Shown here piece after piece: positions 16,642-26,966 of a stretch of DNA of 64,000 nucleotides (positions are counted from its first letter, which is position 1; every line of letters begins with the position of its first letter). A program made the translations under genes and the position numbers. Below the pieces are notes generated by a model. It saw only the letters and a program-made list of their open reading frames with translations, was not told where the DNA came from and made no database searches. Location: NCBI GenBank assembly GCA_000961725.1, contig LADS01000049.1:62001-126000 (forward strand). Reading direction: 5' to 3'. The stretch is from Desulfobulbaceae bacterium BRH_c16a (GTDB lineage: Bacteria; Desulfobacterota; Desulfobulbia; Desulfobulbales; Desulfocapsaceae).

Positions 16642-18987
16642 TCACTTGCGGAGCACAGGCGACTCACCCGACACCAGTCCGGGAATGGCCGCAATCAGAG
16701 CCTCCTCAATACTGCCGACAAAAACGAAATCCAGCTCTGCCAGGACATACTCGGGCAGTTCCTGCAGATCTTTCCGGTTTTCTGCGGGAAGCACGATGCG
16801 ATGAATATTCGCTCGTCGCGCTGCCAGAACTTTTTCCTTGATCCCGCCAACCGGCAGCACAAGTCCGCTGAGGGTGATCTCCCCGGTCATGGCGGTATCG
16901 CTCCGGGTTGGTCGTCCGCTGTACAGGGACGCTAAAGCAGCTGCAATGGTGAGACCGGCAGATGGTCCGTCTTTCGGGATGGCTCCGGCGGGAACATGGA
17001 TGTGGACTGCTCCGGCAGGAATTTCGAGGTTGAACTGTCTGCTTTGCGCATGGAGAAAGCTTGCCGCAGCTATGGCCGATTCTTTCATAACTTCGCCGAG
17101 ATATCCGGTGAGGGTGATGCTCTTTTTATGTGGCAGATTGATCGCCTCGACATAGAGAACATCGCCTCCCAGTTCAGTCCATGCCAGGCCTGTTGCCACG
17201 CCCGGCGGGAGCGTCTTGCGCATTTTTTCGATAAAAAATCGTTCCGGCCCCAGCATTTTCGCCAGATCTTCAGGGCGAATCGTCACCGGATCGGTCACGT
17301 CCTCGGCAAAACGTATGGCCACTTTTCGAACCAGCTTGCCGATCATCCTCTCCAGTTCACGAACTCCCGCCTCCCGGGTATATCGATGGACGATATGGAT
17401 GAGGGTATCATCGGAAATGGAAAACTGTTCTGCAGTCAATCCTGCATCCACACGTTGTCGGGGGACGATATACTGCCTCGCAATCTCTCTTTTTTCTTCT
17501 TCGCCGTATCCGGAAATGTGCAAAGTTTCCATACGATCGAACAATGGCTTGGGAATAGTGTCCACGGAGTTGGCGGTGACGATAAAAAACACCCGGGAGA
17601 GATCGAACGGCAGATCGAGATAATTGTCACGGAAGGTGCAGTTCTGCGCCGGATCGAGAATTTCCATCAAGGCGGCTGCCGGGTCGCCCCGAAACTCCCT
17701 GCCCATTTTATCGATTTCATCGAGCATGATCAAAGGGTTGCACGCCCCGCTCCGCCGTAATGCCTGGATGATCCGCCCCGGCATAGCCCCTATATACGTG
17801 CGCCGATGCCCCCGCAGTTCCGCTTCATCCGACAACCCCCCAAGACTGAACCGTTCGAATTTCCTGCCAAGGGATCTTGCGATGGACTGGCCGAGAGAGG
17901 TCTTCCCCACCCCGGGCGGGCCGACAAAACAGAGGATCGGCGATTTGGCGCCGGGATTGAGTTTCATCACCGCCAGTTGTTCAATTATCCGTTCCTTAAT
18001 ATCCTTCAAGCCGTAGTGATCCTCGTTGAGAATCTTACGGGCATTGTTCAGGTTGAGATTATCTTCCGTCGCCACATTCCAGGGGAGATCGAGCACCAGT
18101 TCCATATGGAAGCGGGCCACCTGATATTCGGGAGACATTGCGGGAATACGTTTCAAGCGCAGGAAGTCTTTTTTAACTTCATCATAGATGGCATCGGGCA
18201 ATTCACAGGAATCGAACTTGTTCTTCAATTCGGCAAAATCGTTGTCCGACGGATTCGATTCTCCCAACTCTTTCTGAATGGCTTCCAACTGCTCGCGAAG
18301 GACATAATCCCGCTGATTTTTCGAGATCTTCGATTGAGCCTGGTCCGATATCTTTTTCCGCACTTCCAGGATCTGGACCTCGTGACGTAAATAATCCTCC
18401 ATAAGCTGCATCGCAGTGGTGAGACTGGACGCCTCAAGCAGGGCCTGGCTGCGGTCGACGGAAAAACCCAGTAATTGAGCAAGCGGATAGATGATCTGAG
18501 AAAAGTCTGCCTCGGAGGGGATCACCTGCGGAAGAGTCACATCATGGTTTGGGTGTGTGAGGGTGAAATATCTTTTCACCAGGTCGAGAATGTCTCTGCC
18601 CATCGCCTCCGTTATAATATCCTGCTCCTTCGTCATCGGCACTCCCCGAACTCGAGCCATAAGAAAGGAAGCCCTGGGAATGAGGTCGGTAATTTCAATC
18701 CGCTCAACCCCCTGCAGAAATACCTGGATTGCAGTGTCGGAACGGGCAAACAGGCGGACAACTCCTGAAGTTCCGATAGAGTACAGATCATGCAGTCCAG
18801 GGTTGTTACTGCGCGGATTTCTTTGGGTAAAGAGCGCCAGCGTTTTATCTTCCCTGCCGAGAGCACAATCAATTGCCGCTATTGATCGTGGGAGATCGGT
18901 GAGATAAGGAATAACGATATAAGGAAAAACCACGGCATTTTTGACTGGCAACACCGGCAGTTCATAGGTGCGGTTCGCATATATCAT
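16642..18987 (-). CDS. lon: ATP-dependent Lon protease, 781 aa
   Basis: Cytoplasmic AAA+ protease degrading damaged and regulatory proteins. The N-terminal LON substrate domain starts at [20 protein letters not shown]. Walker A is [19 protein letters not shown], Walker B is [11 protein letters not shown], and the catalytic Ser-Lys dyad is in [10 protein letters not shown] and [13 protein letters not shown]. Length is normal for LonA. ATG 18987 follows GGAGAAGGG. It is a single gene on minus; the orphan gspC copy lies 171 bases downstream. No clear heat-shock promoter was recognised. Confidence 0.97.
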   Translation of the reverse strand: MIYANRTYELPVLPVKNAVVFPYIVIPYLTDLPRSIAAIDCALGREDKTLALFTQRNPRSNNPGLHDLYSIGTSGVVRLFARSDTAIQVFLQGVERIEITDLIPRASFLMARVRGVPMTKEQDIITEAMGRDILDLVKRYFTLTHPNHDVTLPQVIPSEADFSQIIYPLAQLLGFSVDRSQALLEASSLTTAMQLMEDYLRHEVQILEVRKKISDQAQSKISKNQRDYVLREQLEAIQKELGESNPSDNDFAELKNKFDSCELPDAIYDEVKKDFLRLKRIPAMSPEYQVARFHMELVLDLPWNVATEDNLNLNNARKILNEDHYGLKDIKERIIEQLAVMKLNPGAKSPILCFVGPPGVGKTSLGQSIARSLGRKFERFSLGGLSDEAELRGHRRTYIGAMPGRIIQALRRSGACNPLIMLDEIDKMGREFRGDPAAALMEILDPAQNCTFRDNYLDLPFDLSRVFFIVTANSVDTIPKPLFDRMETLHISGYGEEEKREIARQYIVPRQRVDAGLTAEQFSISDDTLIHIVHRYTREAGVRELERMIGKLVRKVAIRFAEDVTDPVTIRPEDLAKMLGPERFFIEKMRKTLPPGVATGLAWTELGGDVLYVEAINLPHKKSITLTGYLGEVMKESAIAAASFLHAQSRQFNLEIPAGAVHIHVPAGAIPKDGPSAGLTIAAALASLYSGRPTRSDTAMTGEITLSGLVLPVGGIKEKVLAARRANIHRIVLPAENRKDLQELPEYVLAELDFVFVGSIEEALIAAIPGLVSGESPVLRK

Positions 18988-19333
18988 ACGCCCTTCTCCT
19001 GTTCTTCAATGACTTCTTTATTCGCTGCGCCATCAATCAGGCAGGCCGAACATCTTTTCACTGCCTCCTTTAATTGTTAATACCACTAGTCGAAGAAATC
19101 CAGGGAGGATCTGTTGAAAAAACAGTTCACATTTTAGAGAAGGCTTTTGCATGCACGTGCGGCCGCTTCCCCGGCTTTTGTCGCTGCAGGCAGTTCCAGG
19201 ACACTTCACTCACGGCTTGCTCGCCGAATCAGGATAAAAGTGAAAAAGAGCAGCTGGAATAATTCTCAAGATAAACAAGCTGGAAATTAAAATGAGTTTC
19301 TTCATCTTCTTGATAGAAGATCAAGTTGAAATC
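18988..19333. other. Intergenic gap between lon and the secretion operon
   Basis: 346 bases with no convincing gene; a 62-codon plus frame here (19074-19262) looks random. An AT-rich dyad ATCTTCT-TGAT-AGAAGAT (19304-19321) lies just after gspE and might slow transcription, but no adjacent T tract is present. Confidence 0.6.
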
Positions 19334-21019
19334 TTACGATTGAGAAACTCTATATACCTCTTCTACGGTTGTAGTTCCCTGTAAAACTTTCATGGCCCCG
19401 TCCCGCTGCAGGGTGATCATGCCGTTGTCGACAGCCCGTCTTTTTATCTGATTGGCATCGGATGTATGGAGGATAAGCTCCTTCATGTCCTGGGTCATGA
19501 GCATCAGTTCGTAAATTCCACAACGGCCTTTATAACCGGTATGGTGGCACTGTGCGCACCCTCTCCCCCGGTACGCTTTCCGGTTGTGCGACTCCTCCAG
19601 GCCGACTCCTATCATTTGCAGCATCTCCGGCGGGGCGTCATACTCTTCCTTGCATTTGGGACAGATTATCCGCACCAGACGTTGGGCCAGCACGGCATTG
19701 ACCGAAGAGGCAATGAGAAATGCTTCTATCCCCATATCCCGCAAACGGGTTATTGCCCCGGCCGAATCGTTGGTATGCAGGGTTGAAAAGACAAGATGCC
19801 CGGTCAATGCCGATTGGATGGCGATTTCGGCTGTTTCCGTATCACGTATTTCTCCAACCAGGATCACATCGGGATCCTGACGAACAATCGACCTGAGCCC
19901 GGAGGCAAAGGTAAGGTCGATCTTGGGATTGACCTGCACCTGTCCTATGCCGCTGATGCGATATTCGATCGGATCTTCAATCGTGATGATATTGATATCG
20001 GTATTGTTTATCGCTGAAAGAGCGGCGTAAAGGGTGGTTGTTTTACCGGAACCGGTCGGCCCGGTCACCAGCACAATACCGTTTGGATTTTTTATGGCCT
20101 TGCTGAACGGAACAAAGCGGTCCTCCGGCATACCGAGATCGGTAAGCGAGATCAATACCGAAGACTTCCGCAGCAGACGCAGTACTACCCGCTCGCCAAA
20201 GGCGGTGGGCAAAGTCGAGACCCGGATATCTATTTCCCTGTTGGCGACCTTCAGCTCGATCCTGCCATCCTGGGGCAGTCTTTTCTCGGCGATGTTCAAT
20301 TTCGCCATGATCTTGACTCTTGAGATAAGAGCCGACTGGACATGTTTGGGCGGACTGAGCATATCATAGAGAATTCCATCCAGCCGCTGTCTGATCTTCA
20401 GGCTGTTCTGATACGGCTCGATATGAATATCCGAAGCATTGTCGCGTACCGCCTGGGAGAACATTAAGTTCACCAGGCGTATTACCGGCGAATCGCTCGT
20501 ATCGTCGAGGAGATCGCCGATCTCCTCGATTTCGGAAAACAGTCTCTCCGGATCCTCATCGTCGATATCCTGCATCACCTCATCCGCCGAGGTTTGCGTC
20601 ATATCGTAGGCAAAGTTGATGGCATTGAGAATATGCTGGGACGGAACGAGCACGGTGCCCAGGACCAGCGGGGATAAAATATCCCGCAGGTCATCGAGGG
20701 GTTGAAAAACACCGGGGTCGTTAATGGCAATAAATTGTTCTTCCGCGGAAATGATGGGTACGATTTTATGCTGCTTCAAAAAACTGATGGAGACCCTTTC
20801 GGTGAAATCGGTTTTGATATCCGCCGGCAGAGCTTTACGAACCTCGATCCCGTACTGCCGTCCGAGCGCCTGCAGCACATCAATCTCATCCACCTCCCTG
20901 TTTTTTTTAAGTATTTCACCAATCAGATCGCCGCTGGCTATTTGGGCCTTAAGAGCTTCGTCAAGAGCCAAGGAAGACAAGCCGGAATCCTTGACCAATA
21001 ATGTACCGATTTTTTCCAT
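19334..21019 (-). CDS. gspE: Type II secretion ATPase GspE, 561 aa
   Basis: Cytoplasmic hexameric ATPase that powers pseudopilus assembly. The N-terminal domain binds GspL. The catalytic core shows Walker A GPTGSGKTTTLYAALS, the Asp box ITIEDPIEYR, Walker B SIVRQDPDVILVGEIRD and the His box HLVFSTLHTNDS. The zinc tetracysteine is CPKC...CAQC near the C-terminus. ATG 21019 (MEKIGTLLV) is chosen over TTG 21043. Last gene of the operon, 32 bases after gspD. Confidence 0.96.
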   Translation of the reverse strand: MEKIGTLLVKDSGLSSLALDEALKAQIASGDLIGEILKKNREVDEIDVLQALGRQYGIEVRKALPADIKTDFTERVSISFLKQHKIVPIISAEEQFIAINDPGVFQPLDDLRDILSPLVLGTVLVPSQHILNAINFAYDMTQTSADEVMQDIDDEDPERLFSEIEEIGDLLDDTSDSPVIRLVNLMFSQAVRDNASDIHIEPYQNSLKIRQRLDGILYDMLSPPKHVQSALISRVKIMAKLNIAEKRLPQDGRIELKVANREIDIRVSTLPTAFGERVVLRLLRKSSVLISLTDLGMPEDRFVPFSKAIKNPNGIVLVTGPTGSGKTTTLYAALSAINNTDINIITIEDPIEYRISGIGQVQVNPKIDLTFASGLRSIVRQDPDVILVGEIRDTETAEIAIQSALTGHLVFSTLHTNDSAGAITRLRDMGIEAFLIASSVNAVLAQRLVRIICPKCKEEYDAPPEMLQMIGVGLEESHNRKAYRGRGCAQCHHTGYKGRCGIYELMLMTQDMKELILHTSDANQIKRRAVDNGMITLQRDGAMKVLQGTTTVEEVYRVSQS

Positions 21020-21051
21020 ACTTTCTTCACCGCTTAACGACAAAATAAAAA

Positions 21052-23310
21052 TTATTGAAACTCATTCTGCTTTATCCTTTCGATATTTTCCCTGGCGATC
21101 TGCACAAGAGGTTTTCCGGTTTTATTCGGATCGCTGGAAATGTTTGCCACTGCAGTCGTGCCGCTGTCGATTACCTTCTGGTACATCAGCATTGCCAGCT
21201 CATCTTCCCCTTCCTGTTCATAAACTACCCCCATATTCATGGCGGCGAACGGATTGGTCGGGTCAATTTCCAGTGCTTTCAAAAATAACTCTTTGGCCCT
21301 CGCCAGATCTCCACCCTGCAATTTTTCGTATCCCTTCTCCGTGAGTTTCATGGAAGTATTGAAATGGGTTTTATCTTCCAGGTTCTCTTCCACTCTCGGC
21401 AGGAGGTTTTCCATCTCTTGTTCTTTCGTTAAGGTAAACGATACTGCATCGGCGGGATTACGCACTATACGGGGGGTGATAAAGATAAACATGTTGGTCT
21501 TTCTGTTGGTGGTGCTGTGGGTCTTGAACAACCAGCCAAGCACCGGAATATCGCCAAGGCCCGGTATCTTCCACTCATCCTCGTTTGCATCCTGACCAAT
21601 TATGCCGCCAATGACAACGGTGGTATTGTCATTGAGGATAACCGTGGTGGTCACCGTTCTTTTAAAAGTTGTTGGCGTTTCCGAGGCATTCGCCAATCTT
21701 ACCACCTCTGTGACAATTTCCAGACGCAGGGTGTCCGACTGACTGATATGGGGAGTGATCTCCAGTTTCGTTGCGACATCCCGGTATTCATACTGGGTAT
21801 AATCCTGGTCGGTGATGGAAGTGTTCCTGCTGGTGATAAAGGGCACATTTTCACCGACGGAGATCTCAGCCTTTTTGTTATCGGTAGTGAGGATCTGAGG
21901 GGTGGCAATGATATTGACATTGGAATCTGTTTTCACCGCCCGAAGTACCGCCGCAATGTTGGGAAATGTGACGTCTCCAATTTTGATGCCCTGTTTGAGG
22001 ATGCCCGCTGAAAAACCCGGCGGCAAGTTTGGATTGTCACTGCTTATACCGCTTATAGTGTCAAACCCTTGCGTCCCGCTGAAACCGGTGGCGAGAATTC
22101 CCGTACCGTCGGAGAATGAGCCGCCGGCCGCCCACTCAACCCCGTAATCAAGGGTCTTGTCCGCGTCCACTTCCATGATAAGGGCTTCCAGATAGACCAT
22201 ACGTCTTGGGATATCCAGTTTCTTTACCACTTCTTCAAGCACCTTGTATTCATCCGGTGTTGCTGTGATAATGAGAGAATTTGTCTCCTCATCGGCCATC
22301 ACCTGGACATCTTTCGAGATTGCCGCTGCTTTCACGACATTGGCGTCTTCCGCCGGCGGCTGGCTTTCCGGCAGCACATTCAATACTTTCGCCATTTCCA
22401 CCGCTGTGGCATTCTGCAGAAAATAGACGTGAATATTGCCTTCTGCCCGTTGCACCTCCGTATCAAGGAGAGCAATAAGACTCCTCACCCGGGCAATATT
22501 TCCGGCATTGGCAAGAACAATGAGCGCATTGACCCGTTCATACGGCACAACCTGTATGGCCTCATTGACACCTCTGCCTTCACCGGGCTTTCTGGCAGCC
22601 CCGCTGCCTTGATAGATGGAGGTCAAAATCTTTGCAAGAGCAGCAGACGAAGCATTTTCGAGTACAATGACAGCGACTTCGTCCTCTCTCGACTGGACAT
22701 CCAGGGCCTCAATGATGCTGAGCAGCTTTTGAATATTCGACAGCGTTTCGGTAATTATCAAAATACCGGAGGGAGTATGGGCGATGAGGACTGAAGTCTG
22801 GGAGACAAGCGGCGTCAACACTCTCTGTATTTCATCCGGAGAGCTGTATTTCAACGGTACCAGCTGGGTTACAACCTTATCTTCGGGATCGCTGGGGGTT
22901 CCAGACGTCACCATTTCAACATTTTGAGACCGCGCACGAGCCGAAGGGAGTATCTTTGTCACCGATCCCGCCTCGACAGTTGTAAATCCGTGCACCTCCA
23001 GCACAGATTGAAAAACACTGTATGCCTCTTGTGCTGAAATTTTCGTTGGTGACAGGATTGTTACATTGCCCTGCACGGCTCTATCTACAACAAAATTTTT
23101 TCCTGTCAGTTCACTTATATATTTAATAAATAATTGAATATCGACATTATCGAAATCAATGGTGATATAGCGTTGGCCTCCCTCATCCGGTTCGGGGGCA
23201 ATTTCGCTCAACGGGCGAGGCAATTCCTGACCATGTGCATCTCCACATCCCAATCCTGAAAATACACAGAATATAATCGCACTTATTATAGAATATTGCA
23301 TTCCACTCAT
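21052..23310 (-). CDS. gspD: Type II secretion secretin GspD with C-terminal TPR tail, 752 aa
   Basis: Outer-membrane channel of type II secretion. A signal peptide (MSGMQYSIISAIIFCVFSGL) is followed by the N0 domain (YITIDFDNVDIQLFIKYISE), repeated N1-N3 domains (QLVPLKYSSPDEIQ, VIVLENASSAALAKIL, VYFLQNATAVEMAKVLNVL) and the secretin core (VPFITSRNTSI, TTTVILNDNTTVVIGGIIGQ, IPVLGWLFKTHSTTNRKTNM). Unusually, from about residue 650 the C-terminus is a TPR-like helical region (GYEKLQGGDLARAKELFLKA, AAMNMGVVYEQEGEDELAM). The AAGGTG site fits ATG 23310. Three bases separate it from the gspC stop. Confidence 0.94.
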   Translation of the reverse strand: MSGMQYSIISAIIFCVFSGLGCGDAHGQELPRPLSEIAPEPDEGGQRYITIDFDNVDIQLFIKYISELTGKNFVVDRAVQGNVTILSPTKISAQEAYSVFQSVLEVHGFTTVEAGSVTKILPSARARSQNVEMVTSGTPSDPEDKVVTQLVPLKYSSPDEIQRVLTPLVSQTSVLIAHTPSGILIITETLSNIQKLLSIIEALDVQSREDEVAVIVLENASSAALAKILTSIYQGSGAARKPGEGRGVNEAIQVVPYERVNALIVLANAGNIARVRSLIALLDTEVQRAEGNIHVYFLQNATAVEMAKVLNVLPESQPPAEDANVVKAAAISKDVQVMADEETNSLIITATPDEYKVLEEVVKKLDIPRRMVYLEALIMEVDADKTLDYGVEWAAGGSFSDGTGILATGFSGTQGFDTISGISSDNPNLPPGFSAGILKQGIKIGDVTFPNIAAVLRAVKTDSNVNIIATPQILTTDNKKAEISVGENVPFITSRNTSITDQDYTQYEYRDVATKLEITPHISQSDTLRLEIVTEVVRLANASETPTTFKRTVTTTVILNDNTTVVIGGIIGQDANEDEWKIPGLGDIPVLGWLFKTHSTTNRKTNMFIFITPRIVRNPADAVSFTLTKEQEMENLLPRVEENLEDKTHFNTSMKLTEKGYEKLQGGDLARAKELFLKALEIDPTNPFAAMNMGVVYEQEGEDELAMLMYQKVIDSGTTAVANISSDPNKTGKPLVQIARENIERIKQNEFQ

Positions 23311-23313
23311 TGA

Positions 23314-24051
23314 CTATTCACCTTGAATGCCTGGGGTTGTTGTCAGATTCTTGTTTCGTGACAGGTTGCGACGGTTTAAATAGTTCTCGCGGGACAAGCG
23401 AACTCTTGTTCTATCCACATTCACAGGTTGAGCCTTGCTCGCAGGTGCACTCGGAGCGATTCGAGGAGACGGCCGTGGCACCACACCCGGTGGAATGCTG
23501 CTTTGTCCCGGAGCGACCTGTGCGGCATAAACCGGAGGCCGCACTTTCACTGCTTCACTTATATCAAGGACTTCTTCCCTGCCTTCTTGCGACAGAATAA
23601 CCTTTCCTCTTCTAATCTCGCTGACCAGTGCTCCCTGAACTGCATCGCCTTTCTCATACAATTCCTGGCGTTGAGTCTTCTTGTCTAAAATGATAGCTCT
23701 CTCCGTTCCTTCACTCCCGGTGATGGTCCCCATTAAAACAATGTCGAGACTCGTTGCCGCTAAAGCCTCGGTATTGTCCCGGACAGGAGGTATTGCCGAT
23801 TTCCCGCTGTCGGGAGGGGGGCCGAACAGATTACGCTGAAGTATTGCCCGGTAATCAATTTTTTTTACGTCCGCTCCTGTTGCTTCAGCTTGTTCCGCAG
23901 TACCATCCGCTTCACCGACTTCAACCCGGGGAGGAGCATCGAAAATGAAATGCTCAAATAAAAGATATCCGCCTTCAACCACACCTACACACACCAGCGT
24001 GATAAGGAGCAAAGGAACTATGCTTGATATGCGAGATGTTGTCATTGGCAT
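23314..24051 (-). CDS. gspC: Type II secretion inner-membrane protein GspC, 245 aa
   Basis: Short cytoplasmic start, one membrane segment (IVPLLLITLVCVGVVEGGYL), a linker, then RNLFGPPPDSG and the periplasmic homology-region domain (IVLMGTITGSEGTERAIILD, RRGKVILSQEGREEVLDISE), which docks on GspD. No PDZ domain is visible; the C-terminus is proline and basic rich. It lies in the operon, one base after gspN and three before gspD. A paralogue with a repeat tail lies at 15694-16470. Confidence 0.88.
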   Translation of the reverse strand: MPMTTSRISSIVPLLLITLVCVGVVEGGYLLFEHFIFDAPPRVEVGEADGTAEQAEATGADVKKIDYRAILQRNLFGPPPDSGKSAIPPVRDNTEALAATSLDIVLMGTITGSEGTERAIILDKKTQRQELYEKGDAVQGALVSEIRRGKVILSQEGREEVLDISEAVKVRPPVYAAQVAPGQSSIPPGVVPRPSPRIAPSAPASKAQPVNVDRTRVRLSRENYLNRRNLSRNKNLTTTPGIQGE

Positions 24052-24052
24052 A

Positions 24053-24937
24053 TCACATGCTGAACCTGAAGGTCGGACTCCTCAACGATCCTCCCAGCTT
24101 AAACGGCAAGGCAGGCATTTTATAACGGCGTACCAGCTGGTCGACAACCAGCTTTTCCTCCGGATGAGCCGCTAAAAATTCTTCCTTGGGTGTGAGATGA
24201 CCAGTGAGTTGAATAATGCTGTTGAGAAGGGGCAATGTCGTCCTCATCTCCCCGGCAAATTCGGCGTTTACTTGATTGCCCGACACTTCACCGGCAGAAA
24301 ATCTGAGCACCTCCTTTTCTTGAGTCATTTCGACGGTTATCCTTTCAAATTCTAAATTCGAAAGAGACAATACGGGCTGTAAAAGCTCAATGACGCCGTC
24401 GACAAGCACGAGTTCGCCTTTCCCCGTCCCAGCAAGCGGGTCACTGAACATTGCCTGGTAATTGCCGGAAATTCCGGCAATTCCGGACACATTCCGGTCA
24501 AGAACATTAAAGTCGTTCACCCACTTACTGGTATTCAATCCCTGTATCGACACCCCGTTCAACATAAAACTTTTTTCCGCGTCATCGATCTCGAATTTCA
24601 GGAAAAAACTGCCGTCGTATATTTCCCCATCAATATCAAATTTACGAAAGAAAGTTGAGAAATCGGGAGTGACGGTAAAGTGATCGAGATGAAATCCGGA
24701 AGTTCTCTCATCGACCTTCCGGGTGATTTGAAAATTGGAAAAAGTGACCGAAAAAGGGAAACGGTAGGAGATGCGGGCGATACTGCAGTCACTGTCCGAC
24801 AAGAAATATTCAACACGCTTTTCACAATACAGTTTGATTTTCTCTGCGGGAAAGCGAAGATAGAGAAGACAAGCAGTGAGGATAAGTGCGTAAGCCAGGT
24901 AGAATACTGTGCGAAGACGAAAAAACCGGAGGTCCAT
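24053..24937 (-). CDS. gspN: Type II secretion protein GspN, 294 aa
   Basis: One N-terminal membrane segment (TVFYLAYALILTACLLYL) and a beta-rich periplasmic domain of the GspN type (YRFPFSVTFSNFQITRK, LTGHLTPKEEFLAAHPEEKL). GspN is an accessory component found in some type II systems; its job is poorly defined. Gene order gspM-N-C supports the call. Sequence similarity in this family is low, so position carries much of the weight. Confidence 0.75.
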   Translation of the reverse strand: MDLRFFRLRTVFYLAYALILTACLLYLRFPAEKIKLYCEKRVEYFLSDSDCSIARISYRFPFSVTFSNFQITRKVDERTSGFHLDHFTVTPDFSTFFRKFDIDGEIYDGSFFLKFEIDDAEKSFMLNGVSIQGLNTSKWVNDFNVLDRNVSGIAGISGNYQAMFSDPLAGTGKGELVLVDGVIELLQPVLSLSNLEFERITVEMTQEKEVLRFSAGEVSGNQVNAEFAGEMRTTLPLLNSIIQLTGHLTPKEEFLAAHPEEKLVVDQLVRRYKMPALPFKLGGSLRSPTFRFSM

Positions 24938-24939
24938 TC

Positions 24940-25521
24940 CTAATCCTTTTTCTCAAACGTCACTATTTGCATGATAGAATCGAGAAACCCCTGCTCATTG
25001 CCACTTTCCTGAATTGAAATCCGACGAATAAACACAACATGTTGCTCCGATTCAATCAGCCGCAAAAAGCTTACCAGGGCTTCCAGGGTAATCTGCTGCA
25101 GCTTCATCTCAACCATCGTCTCCACAAAACCACTGTCACCCTCGGCGGTCGATGGTTTCATGTACATTATCTGTTTTTTTACCTCTGCCTTTTCAGCCTG
25201 CCGGTCAAGAAAAGTAAAAAGGGTAAAGCCTGATTCCCGCTGCTGAATCCTGGCCTGGATGGTTCCTTCTTCATTTTTCAGGGAACGATACTCCTGTTGC
25301 AACTCTTTTATTGCAGCTAGTTCCTTTGTTCTTCTATCGATAGATTCGCGGAGGGTATTGCGGGCATCGAAAAGAGGGATGATGGCAAGTTGCAGTACTA
25401 TAAAGCAAGCAACAAAAACCAGCCCCCCCCAAACAACCCATTTTTCCCGGGCATTGAGTTTTTCTATCCCTGATTTCTCTAAGAGAAGCCTTGGAAGCCT
25501 ATGTCCAACCAATGAAGCCAT
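24940..25521 (-). CDS. gspM: Type II secretion protein GspM, 193 aa
   Basis: Short N-terminal region, NAREKWVVWGG followed by one membrane segment (LVFVACFIVLQLAIIPLF), then a coiled coil (LRESIDRRTKELAAIKELQQ) and a ferredoxin-like periplasmic domain. This is the GspM/PilO layout, which partners GspL. ATG 25521 (MASLVGHRL) is preferred over TTG 25539. It begins next to the gspL stop. Confidence 0.82.
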   Translation of the reverse strand: MASLVGHRLPRLLLEKSGIEKLNAREKWVVWGGLVFVACFIVLQLAIIPLFDARNTLRESIDRRTKELAAIKELQQEYRSLKNEEGTIQARIQQRESGFTLFTFLDRQAEKAEVKKQIMYMKPSTAEGDSGFVETMVEMKLQQITLEALVSFLRLIESEQHVVFIRRISIQESGNEQGFLDSIMQIVTFEKKD

Positions 25522-25525
25522 GTAA

Positions 25526-26962
25526 TTATTTCCGTGCAAGTTCTAATTTAAGTTCGAAGGTCACCTCATCGTTTTGCGAGGACTGATTTGCCGAACTGAT
25601 AACGACATTTTTGAAATAAGGAGATTTCCCCAGTTCTTTCTGGATATTGTCGACCGTATTGAAATTGCCGGTTATTGCCTTAAATCGGAGAGTATCGGCG
25701 TCTGCCAGCAGTCTCACCACTTTCACCTGGTACGACGCGGGAATACGGGAAGAAAGCTCGGCAAGAAGATCGATAATGGTGATCCCGGCTCTCTCGTTGC
25801 CTCCAGGTTTATACGTTGCACCGATTTGATTGTTAATCACTTGCAACTGTTGGACTGGATTGACTATCCTTGATATTTCAGGCACTGTCTCCCTGAAAAC
25901 CCCATGGATTTCACTCCGCAACTGCTCTTGTTGCGCAAGCAAATGGGTGTATTCATACACTCCGTATCCGATCAGCGCTACTGCGGCAAAAACCAGCGGT
26001 GCGGCGATCTTCACCAACAGGTGACGAAATTCCCTCGGACTTTTTCTTTTTTTGAATTCATCCTTGCGAAAGTCAAACACCCGGTTTCTGGCGCCGCCTT
26101 TCAAAGCGGCCACAAGAACTCTATCCATTATCTCGGGCTGATAATGCATTCCGGTATCCGCTTGAAATTGTATGGACCTTCGAGTGTGCAACTCATACTT
26201 ACGAATTTCCACCCCGTCCAACCTTGGCGGCAATGAGGCCACCTCCCCCCATCTGTCGGCATTTCCAGCCAGATATACACAAAAGTCGGGACTATTCATA
26301 TCCACCAAGCGACTGGCAAGAAGGGTCTGTTTGACACTCAGAAAAAATGTTTCGGCAGTTCCGTTTTGCCCGGAAGCATTTACCGGAATGCCGAGCGAAC
26401 GAATGAGTGCTATCTGCCTGTCGATAATTATGAATACCGTCGCCCACTGGGTGCCGATATCTATCAATACAAAATTGGCTTCACCATCCTCGGCAATTTT
26501 CAGACCGGTGGAAAGCCCGCTGATACCAATCGAATCGGGATCAATACCTCGAGAATTCAGGACGGCAAGAATATCGGCCAGATACTCCCGATTCATCATC
26601 GCCGCAATAATATCCGAACCGTGCGAGCCCTCTTTTGCCGTAAAATCGACAACCATGCTCTTCATTTCGATCGGCAGACGATCTTCCAGTTCAAAAGGCA
26701 AAACTTGCTCTATCTTTTTTCTTTCTGTAAACGGCAGAGAAAGATTTCTGAAGGAGAACAGTTCCGCACCACATGTAACGACACAGGAGCCGGAAACAAA
26801 GCCTGTCAGTTCCTTGATCCGGTCAATCGCCGCAGCAAAAGTCTGCTCGGCAGTTTCGACGACTCCACATCCGGTCACAAGACTGGTTTTCGTGCTTCTA
26901 TCGACTACCACTGCGGCAATGGTATCTTTATGAATATCGAGATATAACAAGGTGTCCGCCAT
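25526..26962 (-). CDS. gspL: Type II secretion protein GspL, 478 aa
   Basis: Cytoplasmic actin-like (PilM-type) domain in the first ~300 residues (TLLYLDIHKDTIAAVVVDRS, FVLIDIGTQWATVFIIID), a basic stretch, one membrane segment near residues 320-345 (IAAPLVFAAVALIGYGVYEY) and a periplasmic PilN-like domain. GspL links the ATPase GspE to the inner-membrane platform with GspM. Four bases follow the gspK stop. Confidence 0.88.
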   Translation of the reverse strand: MADTLLYLDIHKDTIAAVVVDRSTKTSLVTGCGVVETAEQTFAAAIDRIKELTGFVSGSCVVTCGAELFSFRNLSLPFTERKKIEQVLPFELEDRLPIEMKSMVVDFTAKEGSHGSDIIAAMMNREYLADILAVLNSRGIDPDSIGISGLSTGLKIAEDGEANFVLIDIGTQWATVFIIIDRQIALIRSLGIPVNASGQNGTAETFFLSVKQTLLASRLVDMNSPDFCVYLAGNADRWGEVASLPPRLDGVEIRKYELHTRRSIQFQADTGMHYQPEIMDRVLVAALKGGARNRVFDFRKDEFKKRKSPREFRHLLVKIAAPLVFAAVALIGYGVYEYTHLLAQQEQLRSEIHGVFRETVPEISRIVNPVQQLQVINNQIGATYKPGGNERAGITIIDLLAELSSRIPASYQVKVVRLLADADTLRFKAITGNFNTVDNIQKELGKSPYFKNVVISSANQSSQNDEVTFELKLELARK

Positions 26963-26966
26963 TACA

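Noticed and set aside
19304..19321. AT-rich dyad after gspE as a terminator
   Set aside because: Seven-base weak stem with no adjacent T tract.
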